Source: Romanomermis culicivorax (Eukaryota > Nematoda > Enoplea > Mermithida > Mermithidae). Taken from it: a DNA stretch of 64,000 bases. The notes under the pieces were generated by a model. That model searched no databases. It was not told the origin of the DNA and worked only from the letters and a program-made list of their open reading frames with translations. Below, piece after piece: positions 36,451-47,385 of the stretch (position 1 is its first letter; each line of letters starts with the position of its first letter). The translations under genes were made by a program, and so were the position numbers. The stretch spans positions 1-64,000 of the forward strand of contig CAWUHX010000128.1 in the NCBI GenBank assembly GCA_963922205.1, written 5' to 3'.

Positions 36451-38326
36451 CATGCTTAATGCCACAATTTTAAAGGTAGAGATCAGCTTTTGATCGGGTT
36501 CGCTGAATTCCAAGTCCAATCGTCTAGCTGCTATTTGTAAAAATTCCAAACATTCATCGTCCACCAATTTTGCAAAGTTGAATTTGTAACACAAAAATAT
36601 GAATAAGGCCACTGATTGAATTCTCGCTAAATAATGCTTTAAATTTGCATACACCAATTTTCACAATACATTGAGTGTCGGTCTTTTCTCTTCATTTTTC
36701 TGGCCCTTTTCTGACTTTCCACCAGATTCCTGTATCACTTGAGATAACCTCTTTTTCGACGATCTTTCACCTGTTGAGGCCTTTGCAATTTCAACATCCT
36801 GGAAAATGAATAAATAAGTAGGGTGATGAGTGTAATTAAAATTCGCTTACGGGAATTAACTCATCACAAACGGACAAACTGTTGGGAACTGCCGCTAATT
36901 TTGTGTTACGTTAAAGGAATTTTTCGGCTGCTCTCCGCCAACCATCTGTGAAGTAACTGAAAAATGTAAAGTTCACTACCTCATTCTGAATTATTGGAAA
37001 TACATCTATATAAATATATTACCGTGATGGTTGTCTGGATTTAAGAACAGTTTTCCAGGGAAGACTTTTGTTCCACTTTTCTTTTGTTCTCGTTTGAACT
37101 TTCAAAAAATTTTGAAATGGAATGCAGATTTCAATGGCTCACTCAATTTTTATCAATGATGGGTGTTTTGAGCCAGTTATCAAAAACTTTGATTAAGCTG
37201 AGAGCGGGCTCTCATTGTCATTCTCAGACAAAATACTGGAATTGATGTTAAGGTCTTCCGATAGAGCGTTAACAATATCTAACGCTTCGCCCTGATTTTT
37301 GGGTCTTTCAAAATTTTCTGCCAAACTGGGTTCATTGCTGTTCTTGACCTGTCCCAATATTCTGTACCATTCGATAGTGAGTTCTTCAAACCTCGTTCTT
37401 AACAAAATTATTTTTGAAGTTTTAAGTTCCCCCAGCACACCACAGACTACCGACTGAGCTATGATTGCACCTTTTACACATTCGTTTGTTTTCTTTGAGT
37501 GTCTCTCGATTTATATGCATTTGTGCAGGCAAATATCTCTGATTTGCCTAGCACTGGAGATAAAAATGCTTGTATGAATGTAGATCAACTGACTCATGGT
37601 AAATTAGAAAAGACGTTCTGCTGCTATGGGCACATACATTCTGACTGATGTCAATTTGACTTTCAGCAATTGTATCTTCAAAATCTTGTGTCACTTTCAC
37701 AACGGCTGATGTTACAGATGCCCTTCCAACTTGATAAGCGCCGACTAAGGCGAAATTAGTATCATTTTGGGCATTGTGGGCGCGTATCATATCAATCATT
37801 CAGTCCGAAATATGATGGTCCAATTTTTGAAATTTGGGTTGACAAACGTGAAGCCGCTGTTATCCACATTTTTTTGCTCGGTGTATTTTTTCCGTAAACT
37901 TTGATAGTCAAAATATGTTTGTACATCCGCACTCATAACAGTCATGGATAGGCCACATTTGGAGTCTGGTAATTTGATCAGTTCATATTCCATCCCACCC
38001 TCATCTGTAAATTTGTTAATATATTTCAATTTGCTCTTGTAGATGACCTCCGGAAAAGGGCTGTTCACATACAAAACCATGGCTGAAATAAAATATAAAG
38101 CCAAGCTGTAATTGCTCCTCGAACTATGGCCATTTCTAATGCAAATATCTCGAAATTTTGCCAAAACCCTCTCATCTCGAATGAAAGACAAGCATTCCTT
38201 GTAACTCATGGCGGCTACTGTATCTATAGAAGCTGCTTCCAACCTAGAAAACAAAAAAAATTGTTTTCCAACATTTTTAAAATTAAACAACACATATCTG
38301 AATGGAGTTGGATTCCATCTTTCCAT
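36451..38326 (-). pseudogene. Intron-bearing gene, possibly tyrosine-recombinase-like, broken
   Basis: Minus-strand exons can be followed. 37796-38326 (176 codons) runs into 37548-37799 in a shifted frame. About 37023-37530 is mostly open. 36851-36956 and 36451-36798 are bounded by clean GT..AG introns with TTTTTCAG and TTTTCCAG acceptors, and their phases are compatible. The first part has the layout of a recombinase catalytic domain: YELIKLPDSK, later GRASVTSAVV, then HSSRTSFLIYHE, resembling the His..Arg-like box and a nearby Tyr. I cannot identify every catalytic residue. In-frame stops: TAA after ESPLSA, TGA after LIKIE, TAA after AAEKFL, TGA after PTLNVL. It may be a Crypton-type or other recombinase-derived element, or a host paralog. 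It could continue the zinc-finger exons at 38509-39418. Confidence 0.45.
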
Positions 38327-38508
38327 GGTTAATATCCAAAAAATGAGTGATAAATGAATATTTCAACCAAAACTGAGAAAAAATCAAGTTTTAAATTTAC
38401 TGAAATCAAAGAAATGGAAAGGAGCAACTTTTAAGGGGAGCATAAAAACTGAATAGAAATATTCAGAATTAACATTGGTCAACAACATAAGATATTTGAA
38501 TAATATGT

Positions 38509-39418
38509 TCAATTTTCAATCTGAAACTCACGTTTTTGGATTCGACTCTTCTTTGAAAAAATTTTTTGCATGCTTAAAGCATTCGTTAGCATGTCCATAA
38601 ACTTTTGTGTCCTTCGTTGCCTGTTGGGGTCCCTGGACCAGTATGAATTATCAATCACATAATGTAGAAAATGAATCAATTTACTGGTATAGCCATTTGC
38701 TAATGAAAAGGATCCAACCTTCATTAGAATGGGGAAAAAACTCATGACATTTAAGGCCAGGCCTGTAAAAATGGGAGTGTAAAATGTGAAATGCAAAATC
38801 AGCTTTTTCACCTTCAGCTATTATCTTCATCGAAAGTACTTCTACGTTCAGGCAACAAAATTTGAAAATGTGGCTGAGGTACCAACGATACTTCACAATA
38901 TTTCCCAACTCAACATGGAAGAGATGTTCTAAATATCGTGAAAAGTTCATAAGAGGCGAGTCTGGCAGCAGCCATTCCTTTTTTATATCGTCATAAAATC
39001 CGATTTGCTCCAATTTTTTTTAATCGGTATGGTTTCATTTTTTCCTATATCATCAATGATGGTCCAGTCGAACATTTCAATGTCATCTTCATATAGAAAT
39101 TTTTTTGGAAGACAAATATCATTTCAATATGTTTTGTAATCCGCATCCTAGTGAAATCTGTCAAAGTGCAGTTTAAAATGGCAATTTGAATCTTTTTCAC
39201 ACAGCGGGCAAGGACGAAATTGATGCTGATATGTCCTCTTTTTTGTTAAAACCACTTTTTTAAAAATGTCCACCCGTTTAGTTTCTTTATCCGTCATGTC
39301 CGATTCTGACTCCGGGGAAGAGGATGAAATAAGACTTCCCAACGATGAAATCGAATCATAGGACGAATTTTTGCGACATTCTTTATGATCTCTGTTTTTG
39401 AACAATTCTTTATACTGG
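38509..39418 (-). pseudogene. Zinc-finger gene fragment, copy B
   Basis: Same blocks as 17918-18770. First comes a Ser-rich acidic stretch and the C2H2-like finger (CPLC..H-x4-H; 39148-39405), whose frame ends in a stop just after the second His. The EWLLPDSPLMNFS block follows (38681-39013), then GYTSKLIHFLHY with a basic C-terminus (38509-38811). The last two blocks overlap in different frames, so at least one frameshift or small intron is needed. This copy lies directly upstream, in transcription direction, of the 36451-38326 exons and downstream of the exon at 40657-40802. All may be parts of one gene. Function unknown. Confidence 0.55.
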
Positions 39419-39539
39419 GCAAGCTAATGCACATGTTGCATGTATATGAGAAAAATTAATCGATTATTCAAATTTTGAGTTTTCAACAGTGATGAAAGTC
39501 GAAAAATATGAATTCAGCATATATAAAATGCACACACAG

Positions 39540-40600
39540 TATGCAGAATGAAAAACTTTCCAACTGAAGCTATTGGTGAAGCTATTTTTTGGTATAAATT
39601 ACTGATCTTTTTGAAAATCTAAAATATCCATAATTTACACACGATCAATACACACACAGTATGCAAAAGAAAAAGTATTCCAAAAATTCGAATTTTGACT
39701 TTTCAGCCGTCAAAAGTATCAAAAAAAATGAATTCAGCATTAGTGAATCTATTGGTAAAGTTATTTTTCGGGTATGAATTACAGATTTTGTCGAAAATCC
39801 AGAAAATCAGTAATTTACGCCTGATCAATACAGACACAGTATGCAAAAGAAAAAGTAGTCTGAAAATTCGAATTTTGAATTTCAAGCCATCAAAAGCATC
39901 TAAAAATATGAATTGGCATCCCTGAATCCATTGGTGAATTATTTTCAGTGTAAAAATTATCGATTTTTCCTAAAATCAAAAAATCGATAGTTAACGGCCC
40001 ATAAATGTACACAGGGTATGTAAAACAAAAAATGTTATGGAAATTCGAATTTTGACTTTTTAGCTGTCAAAACTATCAATATATATGAATTCGGCATCGC
40101 TGAATCCATTGATGAAATTATTTTTCGGGTATAAACTACACATTTTTCCGAAAATCTGAAAAGTCAATAATTTACGCCTGATTAATATACACACCGTATA
40201 TAAATGAAAAAGTATTCCGAAAATTCGAATTTTGAGTTTTGAGCAGTCAAAAGGGTTGGAAAATATAGATTCCCCACCTGAAAAAATCGATACTTTTCGG
40301 CCAATTAATGTACACACGGTATGTAAGAGAAAAAATGTTCCCAATATTTGAATTTTGTGTTTTTAACGGCTAAAAGTATCACAAAATAGTAAATCGGCAC
40401 TGCTAAAATCATTGGTGAAGTTATTCTTAATGTAAAAATCACTGACTTTTTCGAAAATTTAAATAATCGGCAAATTTCGCCAATTAATGCACACTTGTAA
40501 CGTAAATTGAAAAGAGTTTCGAAAACTGGAATTTAAGGTTCAGCAGTCGAAAAAGTGAAATGATATGAAATCGACACCATTAAAATCATTGGTTAAGCTA
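39540..40600. repeat. 180-bp tandem repeat, copy B block
   Basis: The phrase TGAATCCATTGGTGAA or variants recur near 39565, 39745, 39925 and 40105 with 180-bp spacing. A deletion near 40277 then removes part of a unit, and a last copy lies near 40403. Same family as 20600-21640. Confidence 0.9.
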
Positions 40601-40656
40601 TTTTTACCTTATAATTTACTAATATTCACAAAGATTATTCTAAAAAATTCACTTAC

Positions 40657-40802
40657 TTCAACAACTTTTCCTTAAATTCATTTCTTTTCTGGATAAATTC
40701 TCGTATATCATTTTCAGGAATGATGGAACCGCTGTTTCTTTTTTGGGAACGATGGAATGGCTTTCCTTTTGAAGGCCAACCAAAGTGTGTCGATATTAAA
40801 GC
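40657..40802 (-). CDS. Probable internal exon of an unidentified gene
   Basis: 146 nt on the minus strand, fully open. It is preceded by TTTTTCAG and followed by GTAAGTGAAT, both strong splice consensus. The peptide begins ALISTHFGWPSKGKPFHRSQ and ends in a Glu/Lys-rich helix (REFIQKRNEFKEKLL). The donor leaves phase 2. It lies upstream, in transcription direction, of the zinc-finger block, so it may be an earlier exon of the same gene with the 180-bp repeats inside an intron. Its phase does not simply join the first visible finger frame. I do not recognise a family. It is absent from copy A. Confidence 0.5.
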
Positions 40803-41546
40803 CTGAAAAATAGGAAAAAAATCAGGCTCGAATTTTCACCTCGCTGAAGAAATTTGCCTAAATTTTTTATTTCTCCAAATCGGAGTAATTTACAAACTTC
40901 GGCTCAATTCACTCCAAAAATCCATGTCCTGAACAGAAACCCAGTGTGAAAACGGACCCTTCCAGAAAATTGGGGGTCAGGAATTCACTAAGAACTGTCT
41001 CCCATCTCCCACCCCAAAAACCCGATATCAAATCCTCTGGTTTGGGGTTTTCTGCCTACAGTTTTTTATAGAGAAAACTGATTTTCACTCAGGAATTTCG
41101 ACCCTCCCAGGTGAATTGAGATCCACAAACTTACTGGGAGAAGTCTTTAGGTCCAAAAACGCCTCGCAAGTACTCGAGTTTCAAAATTCTACTTGGTTAG
41201 TTTGGAAAAGCTTCCAATTTATCCGCAAAAACCTAAAGTTTTTCGGCCCAATATTCGTTTTTTCAAAGATATCCCGACCATCCCAGGTGAATCGAGGGCC
41301 TAGAATTTATTGGGAGCTGCCTCCAAGTCTTAAGATCCCTCCAAAGCCTTCGAATTTGAAATTTGTATTGAATGAAGTTGAATCATCAAGTGATTATGAT
41401 TGAAAATCTCAATTTTTCAACACACAAATTGCTTGGAGATAGCTGCCCTGACTAGCATAGGTAAATTGCGATGTAGAATAGATTAAGAGTGCTATCTGAG
41501 CACAAAACCAAACCAGAAGCAATGTCTGATCCAATCCCTCAAAATC
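40803..41546. repeat. Two diverged units of the CCCAGGTGAAT 175-bp repeat, with flanking spacer
   Basis: TCCCAGGTGAATTGAG near 41106 and TCCCAGGTGAATCGAG near 41282 are 176 bp apart. Each is followed by TTACTGGGAG/TTATTGGGAG and similar sequence. The same unit forms the array at 45510-46290. A 95-codon open frame (41116-41403) runs through the units and is not considered a gene. Confidence 0.75.
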
Positions 41547-41772
41547 CATACCTGTACTTGGGGCGGGTTGGGGGAGGGGGACCCCCCAACTTGGCCAACC
41601 ATGTACCCAACACAACCCAACCCCCCCCCCCCAGTTTGGAAAATCTAAAAAAATTAGCAAAAAGGGTATGTTTTTTGGCTTTTTTGTGAAAAATTTCGAC
41701 TTTTTCCAACCCCCTCCCCAAATTTCGGATTTACCGCCCCCCCCCCAACTGGTCAGAGATCTTACAGATATG
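41547..41772. mobile_element. CATACCTGTA-type MITE, copy 3
   Basis: 226 bp with ends CATACCTGTACTTGGGG and TCTTACAGATATG. Flanks are TCAAAATC (41539-41546) and CCAAAATC (41773-41780), an 8-bp duplication with one mismatch. The interior has G and C runs, CCAACTTGGCCAACC and AATTTCGACTTTTTCCAACCCCC as in copy 1. The 134-codon frame on the minus strand across it is a by-product. Confidence 0.9.
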
Positions 41773-41810
41773 CCAAAATCAGTCCTATAGAACCCTAATG
41801 AAGACAAACG

Positions 41811-42033
41811 CATACCTATACTTGGGGTAGGGGTTGGGGGGGACCCCCCCCAACTGGGCCAACCCTGTACCCAAAATCATCCAACCCCCCCCCCCAGTTT
41901 GGAAAAAATTTAAAAAATTTACAAAAAGTGTATGTTTTTTGGCTTTTTTGAGAAAAATTTCGACTTTTTCCAACCCCCTCCCCAAATTTCGGATTTACCC
42001 CCCCCCCAACTGATCCGAAATCTTACAGGTATA
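41811..42033. mobile_element. CATACCTGTA-type MITE, copy 4, with empty-site paralog
   Basis: 223 bp with ends CATACCTATACTTGGGG and TCTTACAGGTATA. It is flanked by perfect 8-bp repeats GACAAACG (41803-41810 and 42034-42041). The paralogous stretch at 42971-43117 contains AAGACAAACGATCTATT with GACAAACG once (43002-43009), an unoccupied site. This settles the element's borders and the 8-bp target duplication. Confidence 0.95.
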
Positions 42034-42163
42034 GACAAACGATCTATTTTCCCCCTATTTTTACGAAAGCGAAACCCAGATTCCCCATGCCTAAATTTTT
42101 TAAAGTGTTTTTCTCACACAAATAGCTACTTTTCCCGCTTTTTTCACCCTCTGCACCAGCGTT

Positions 42164-42245
42164 TTTTTTGTGCATGGACATTTGTGCCAATTGGCACAAG
42201 AGGCCAAAAAAATTTGTGCCAATGGCACAAAAAAATTTTTTAAAC
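42164..42245. mobile_element. hAT-like element end, left terminus only
   Basis: CAGCGTTTTTTTTGTGCATGG starts where copy 42971-43117 reads on without it. Subterminal TTTGTGCCAATTGGCACAA palindromes follow. The right terminus is not found, so the element is truncated or deleted on that side. Confidence 0.55.
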
Positions 42246-42446
42246 TAGAAACATAACTGAAAACTGCGGAGAAGTTTTAGGCCAAAAGTTTGATAAAAAG
42301 TCAACGTTTAATGCATTGAATTTTTGTGAAAATCGTGCCTAAATCTATTTTCCAGCTCACCATGATGTCAGTGAAATAAGAAAAAACTGCAACAAAATAG
42401 TTCACGAAAATCCTGAAAGAAATAGAATGCTGATAAAATTTAAATA

Positions 42447-42644
42447 AGGTAAAGTGGGGTGACTTTGATCAGGGGGGACTTTGGTTTTTGATAACTATTC
42501 GAGATCAGCAGGTCACTTTTGCCGTATAGCCAACCTCACAGCAGGTGTTGTCTACACAGCAAAAATGATAGCTGATCTCAAATAGTTATCAAATGCCATT
42601 CTCTGATCAAAGTCGCCTCTGATCAAAGTCACCCCGCTTTACCT
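42447..42644. mobile_element. Short palindromic MITE with TA target site
   Basis: Inverted ends AGGTAAAGTGGGGTGACTTT and AAAGTCACCCCGCTTTACCT continue inward (GATAACTATT../..AATAGTTATC; GATCAGCAG). The whole 198 bp can therefore fold back. Both sides carry TA, as expected for Tc1/mariner-type mobilisation. No coding sequence. Confidence 0.88.
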
Positions 42645-42970
42645 TAGGTCTTGAATTGTTCAGGAAGTTCAAATTGATTCAATTTTCGACTACAGATATA
42701 TGTATTATTTAACAACAATGTAAAGACTAGAGAAAATAAAGTCCAAAATCATGTAAATTTTCGATCCAAACATTGTACCATTATCAACAATATCGATTTT
42801 TCTGTTTGAATCAATCAAACACAAAACGTAAGAATTTCAGTTTAAATTCTGAATCTGATTGAATGAACAGGGAATATTCAGAATTTCTTCTTACTCACCA
42901 GTCTTGACAGTCTATACAGTTTGGTGTAACGATACCAATACACTGTTCGAAGAGAAATAGTTCGTGTTAT

Positions 42971-43117
42971 GCTAAAATCAGTCTTATAAAACCCTAATGA
43001 AGACAAACGATCTATTTTTCCCCTATTTTTACGAAAGCGAAAACACCGGATTCGCCATGCCTAAATTTTTTTAAGTGTTTTTCTTACACAAATAGCTACT
43101 TTTCCCGCTTTTTAGCC
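42971..43117. repeat. Short duplicated segment (partner 41773-42163), unoccupied
   Basis: From CTAAAATCAGTC to CCCTCGGCAC this matches 41773-42163 after removal of the MITE at 41811-42033. Shared stretches include AACCCTAATGAAGACAAACG, TATTTTTACGAAAGCGAAA and ATAGCTACTTTTCCCGC. It serves as the empty site for MITE copy 4. Confidence 0.9.
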
Positions 43118-43600
43118 CTCGGCACGCAAACTATAAGAATCAGAATGGAAATTCGGAAGCTCCCATAGTCACTGATACAGTAAAAATAGATACGTGTAAC
43201 ACGATCAACTTGCTTATCTCAAGAAAATTTGATGTTCAGGCGATCATATGTACAATCTCGATTTTTTTCTCAACTCAAACCCTGAAGATAATTGCTCACT
43301 ACCACACTTTCGATTTTTGACGACATGAGGAAAATTTTTCATGCTTTAAACTACGATTTTACAAGAAATTACAACGTCGTTGGATTTATAATTTCGTTAG
43401 TTATCCTGCAAAAGAAGTTTCATTCCAATCCGACCGAAATTGAGGGAGCTATGATTCATTCTTTGGGGAGAAAAATTGGGAAATTAAGGCATCTATCATA
43501 ATGTACACAAAATAGAACGCCTCATTTTGTAAACTAGTAATTTTTCGGGAAGTTTCCGAAAACCTACAAGCATTATAGCGTTTCCGATGCATTTTTTGAC
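43118..43600. other. No feature seen
   Basis: AT-rich. A 69-codon open frame (43292-43501, plus) has no motif or splice context that supports it. Confidence 0.45.
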
Positions 43601-44240
43601 GCTGAATCTGAATCTGATCTTAAAAGTGACGTCACTATATTATTTGCTGAGAAAACTGCATCAGAACCTGCACCCGAGACAAATCATAGAAATGGGTACC
43701 CTGGATCTCAAATTGAGCGGACAAATATAATTTTTATGCCAGAAGTACCTTGTGCAGTCTTATATCTGCCCTCCAAAAATTGTTACGATTGATTGAAAAC
43801 TCTCTAATCTGTAGTCGTTCAAAGTTCCACGGTCAACAGGGTGTCTCAATCGAAGAACAAAAATTTGAAGTAACAAAGAAAATAGAACAAAAAAAACGAA
43901 TCTGGTCAATTCTAGGCTGCTAATTCTGAATCTGGTCTCGAAATTGACGTAACTATATTATTCGCTGAGAAAACTGCATCAGCACCTGCACCCGAGACGA
44001 ATCATAGAAATGGGTACCCTGGATCACCAAGCTTACTTCCAGACATAATTTTTGTGCAAAAATTACCTTGTACAGCCTTGTATCTTACCTTCAAAAATTG
44101 TTGAGATTAATTGAAAACTCTTTGAGCTATAGCAGTTCAAAGTTTTGAGGTCAACAGGGTGTCTCAATCAAAATACAAAAATTTGAAGTAACAAAGAAAA
44201 TAGAACAAAAAAAGACGAATCTGGTCAATTTTAGGCCGCT
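43601..44240. repeat. 318-bp direct duplication
   Basis: GAGAAAACTGCATCAG(A/C)ACCTGCACCCGAGAC occurs near 43650 and 43968. It is followed in both by AATCATAGAAATGGGTACCCTGGATC, GGTCAACAGGGTGTCTCAATC and AAGTAACAAAGAAAATAGAAC. Two tandem copies 318 bp apart, moderately diverged. Confidence 0.92.
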
Positions 44241-45505
44241 GATTCTGAATCTTTTAACAGAAAAGGCGTTTCTGCAATTTTCGAGCGTAAATTCTTGAAA
44301 ATATAACTGTTTTTCAGAAGCTTTGCAGGACTGAACTCAGGTATGAGCTAGGAAGTCAGAATAGACTGGCTGAAATCATGAAAAACTGCTAAACATTTAC
44401 CCAAGGTAGAAAATCTCATAAGTTATCTCAAAAAATCACATGATTTGCATCTGGTTTGACAAAACTACAGTAAGCAGACTTGGTAGATTTCAGCAATAAT
44501 GGTCATACAAAAAGCCTACAAGATTCGATCAGGTAGGAAAAATTTGATATTCATCAAAAGACAATAACTGGGTAGATCGAGAACATGCAGATCAAGAAAA
44601 TCGATATATCTGACCTAAAAACCTTTTGAAAGAGCAAGTGGTGAAGAAATATAACTGGCTTAGTCCTGTATGAAATGATTAGATATACCAACTACAGTAA
44701 GAGGATCGAAGATTAGAATTTGAGTAATTTGGCATCCAGCCCCAAGGGAAGTAAATTTCAAAAGCGAGCTATAGCTTACTGATGGCAACAAAAGATCAAG
44801 AACTAAAGGATTTGACATCTTTGTTTTTGAGCTGCATACTTAGTACCATAGATTATAAGTTGTTACACGGGACACATGAACTAAAATGTTAGGTTTAATG
44901 CAAGTTTTATTTTGCAATTTTACATTGAATGCAATTTTATTACATAATAAATACAACAAATAAATAACAGACAAACAAAAAATGTTCCTTCTTCTCCAAT
45001 GTCGATTGTCCTGAAAGGGTAACACAAAGCAAATTCTAGTTAAAAACAAAAAGAAATTGACTTATCTGACAAACGGCTCCATTGCTGACGTCAACCCTGG
45101 TAGCTCGAAACTGAGAAAAAAAGAATTTCACATAGAACATCAAGCATTTCAAATTTGAGAGATAAGTATCTGAACAAAACTAGGATATTTTTGAGTCAGG
45201 ACATTCAATAGAGATCAAAATCTTGATATCAGGTGCTTTCGATGATGCTGAATCTGAAAAGTATAGTGTGAGCTTGATATCTTTGAAATTGTCCTAATCA
45301 CACCAGTTACAAATGTCCGATATATTTGAAAACATGCATGTGTGCTCGGCATCATTGAAAAACTTGAAAGTTTTTGATTTTAAAACCTTTGTAGAAATCA
45401 GAACTTTGACACCAACTATTTTTGATGATCCAGAACCTGATAAAGCAAGATTTAGATAGACACACCATCTTTGATAAAAAATAAACTTTTCAAGCCAAAT
45501 TTTAA
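44241..45505. other. Unassigned; holds dispersed repeat copy 2 at 44858-45090
   Basis: 44858-45090 is related to 25945-26130 (ACACAAAGCAAATT, AATTGACTTATCTGACA, CTCCAT..TGACGTC). The remainder is AT-rich with no convincing reading frame on either strand. Confidence 0.6.
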
Positions 45506-45509
45506 CTTT

Positions 45510-46290
45510 AGACAGGTATCAGGATCCTCTCAGGTAAATCGAGGAATGCATTCATCGCCTGTCTCAAAAATTAGGCCAAACACTCGCGTTTTGGTCTTAC
45601 ACTGCTATTATTCACTTAAATAATCACATAAATGCTCATCAAAATGATCAATTTTGAAGCTAAATTACGTCTCACATAGGTACAAGGACCCTCCCAGCCA
45701 AATCGGGGGCCCAGAATTCATTGGGAGTAAAGTCCAGACCCAAAAAACTGACCTCGCTCATGCGCGTTTCGAAATTTAACTCGATTCAGTTGGAAAAAAC
45801 CGTAAATATTGACCAAAACGCGAAATTTTTTAATCAAAATCAGTTTTTACATCAGTATTGGGACAGTCCCAGGTAAAACGGGGGCGCAGAATTCATTGGG
45901 AGTAATTTTCAGACACGAAAAACTTACCTCAATCACTTGCGTTTCGGAATTTCACTTGATACATTTGGGAAAAACCATCTATTTAGCCAAAACTCGGATT
46001 TTTTTTTACTAAAATCAGCTTTGGAATCTATATCGTGACAGATCTGGGTAAATCGGGCGCTTAGAACTTATTGGGAGTAGTCTCAAATCCCGGAAATCAC
46101 TCCTAACTTCTACTCGCGTTTCGTAGTTTCACTTCATTAACTTGAAAAACTATCTTTTGTGATCAAAAAACTAAATTTTCAACCAGACCAATTTTTCAAC
46201 AGTCATTTCGATCTTCCCAGGCAAATCGGACGCCCAGAACTCATTGGGAGCAGTTTCATTGCACGAAAATCATTCAAAAATTCAAATTCA
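45510..46290. repeat. 174-bp tandem repeat (CCCAGGTAAATCGG family), 5 units
   Basis: CAGG(T/C)AAATCGGGCGCCCAGAATTCATTGGGAG-like phrases start near 45531, 45695, 45870, 46044 and 46218 (164-175 bp apart). Each is followed by CTCGCGTTTCG.A.TTTCACT. Same family as the two units at 41106-41400. Confidence 0.92.
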
Positions 46291-47385
46291 AAAATTATCT
46301 AAACCTCGCACATAAATAATATTCATATATTTGTGATCAGCATCAAAAACTGATCAAGCTTCTTGTTGAAAAAAATTGTCATCTGAAAACAGTATAGAAA
46401 ACGCGAATCATTTTAAATATTTAAATAAATTGTCATGTTTTCAGAATCGAAAAGTTAAAAATATGTCATTCGAAAGAGCACAAAAAACTGGATCGGATAC
46501 CGAAAAATTGATTGGAAAAAAGAGTATTTTTGAAATTTTTATACTTCTGCAAAGTTAAGCCTAAGCCCAAGCTCAAATCAAAGCAAAATGAAGACGCTAT
46601 AACTATAGGAATACGAATCGAAAACTATAGTCTGTTTTTCTTGAAATGCCTCCAAATTATGGATGTGGAAAGCAAGTAGTATTTTAGGTTTTTACGATTT
46701 TCTGATAAACAGTATATAATAGAGCAATGGAAATTTGCAAGCACACTGAACTAACCTTTAACAATTTTTCGAGTAAAAAATTTTACAGTAACAGCTCTAT
46801 GTAAGCGATTTTGATGACGATACTGATTTGTGTCACTTTTCTATTTGGAAGCATTTTATAAAAAACATACTATAAATTAAGGTACGTCATTAGATAGAGG
46901 ATAAAAAACTGCATATGATGTAAAAATTTCGTGATAATTTATCAAAAACTGACAATTTTTTTGAAAGTTTTAAGATGAAAGTTGACTCTGTCACAGCTCA
47001 AATCGGAACCAGTCGATCTTTTTACTATAGATCACCAACTGTTAGTACTAGACTAAAAAGCTACACTGCGTTAAAATTAGCTTAAAAAACTGAACATCAT
47101 ATCAAGATTGACTATTTTGTCAAAAAATGAGAAATGAACCTGCTTTTCAGAGAAAGCTAGTAAAACAGGTACTTCCTTGGAACAGCTTCAAACCTCTATA
47201 ACTTCTCAACAGTTTATCGTACAAAAAATGCTTTACAGTTTCGGAATCAGCGTAAAAAACTGAATTAGAATCAATTACTTTTAAGAAACTTTCAAATTTA
47301 ATATGTTTATCATTGGGTCAAAAGTTAAGATCAGGATTTCAGGAAATCTTGAAAAAACTTTAGCCCACACTCTAAACTTTGACGT
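46291..47385. other. No gene recognised
   Basis: AT-rich, low coding potential on both strands. Only a 60-codon open frame at 46376-46558 without supporting context. No clear repeat structure by eye. Confidence 0.45.

Larger units (their letters stand above)
38462..40600. repeat. Duplicated block, copy B (unoccupied by hAT elements)
   Basis: Paralog of 17852-21640, same orientation: identical phrases through the zinc-finger fragment and then the 180-bp repeat. At ACAGTATGCAGAATGAAAA (39537-39555) it carries the intact site into which the 18940 element inserted in copy A. Its start, ATTCAGAATTAACATTGG, is continuous with upstream DNA where copy A shows a hAT end. Confidence 0.9.
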
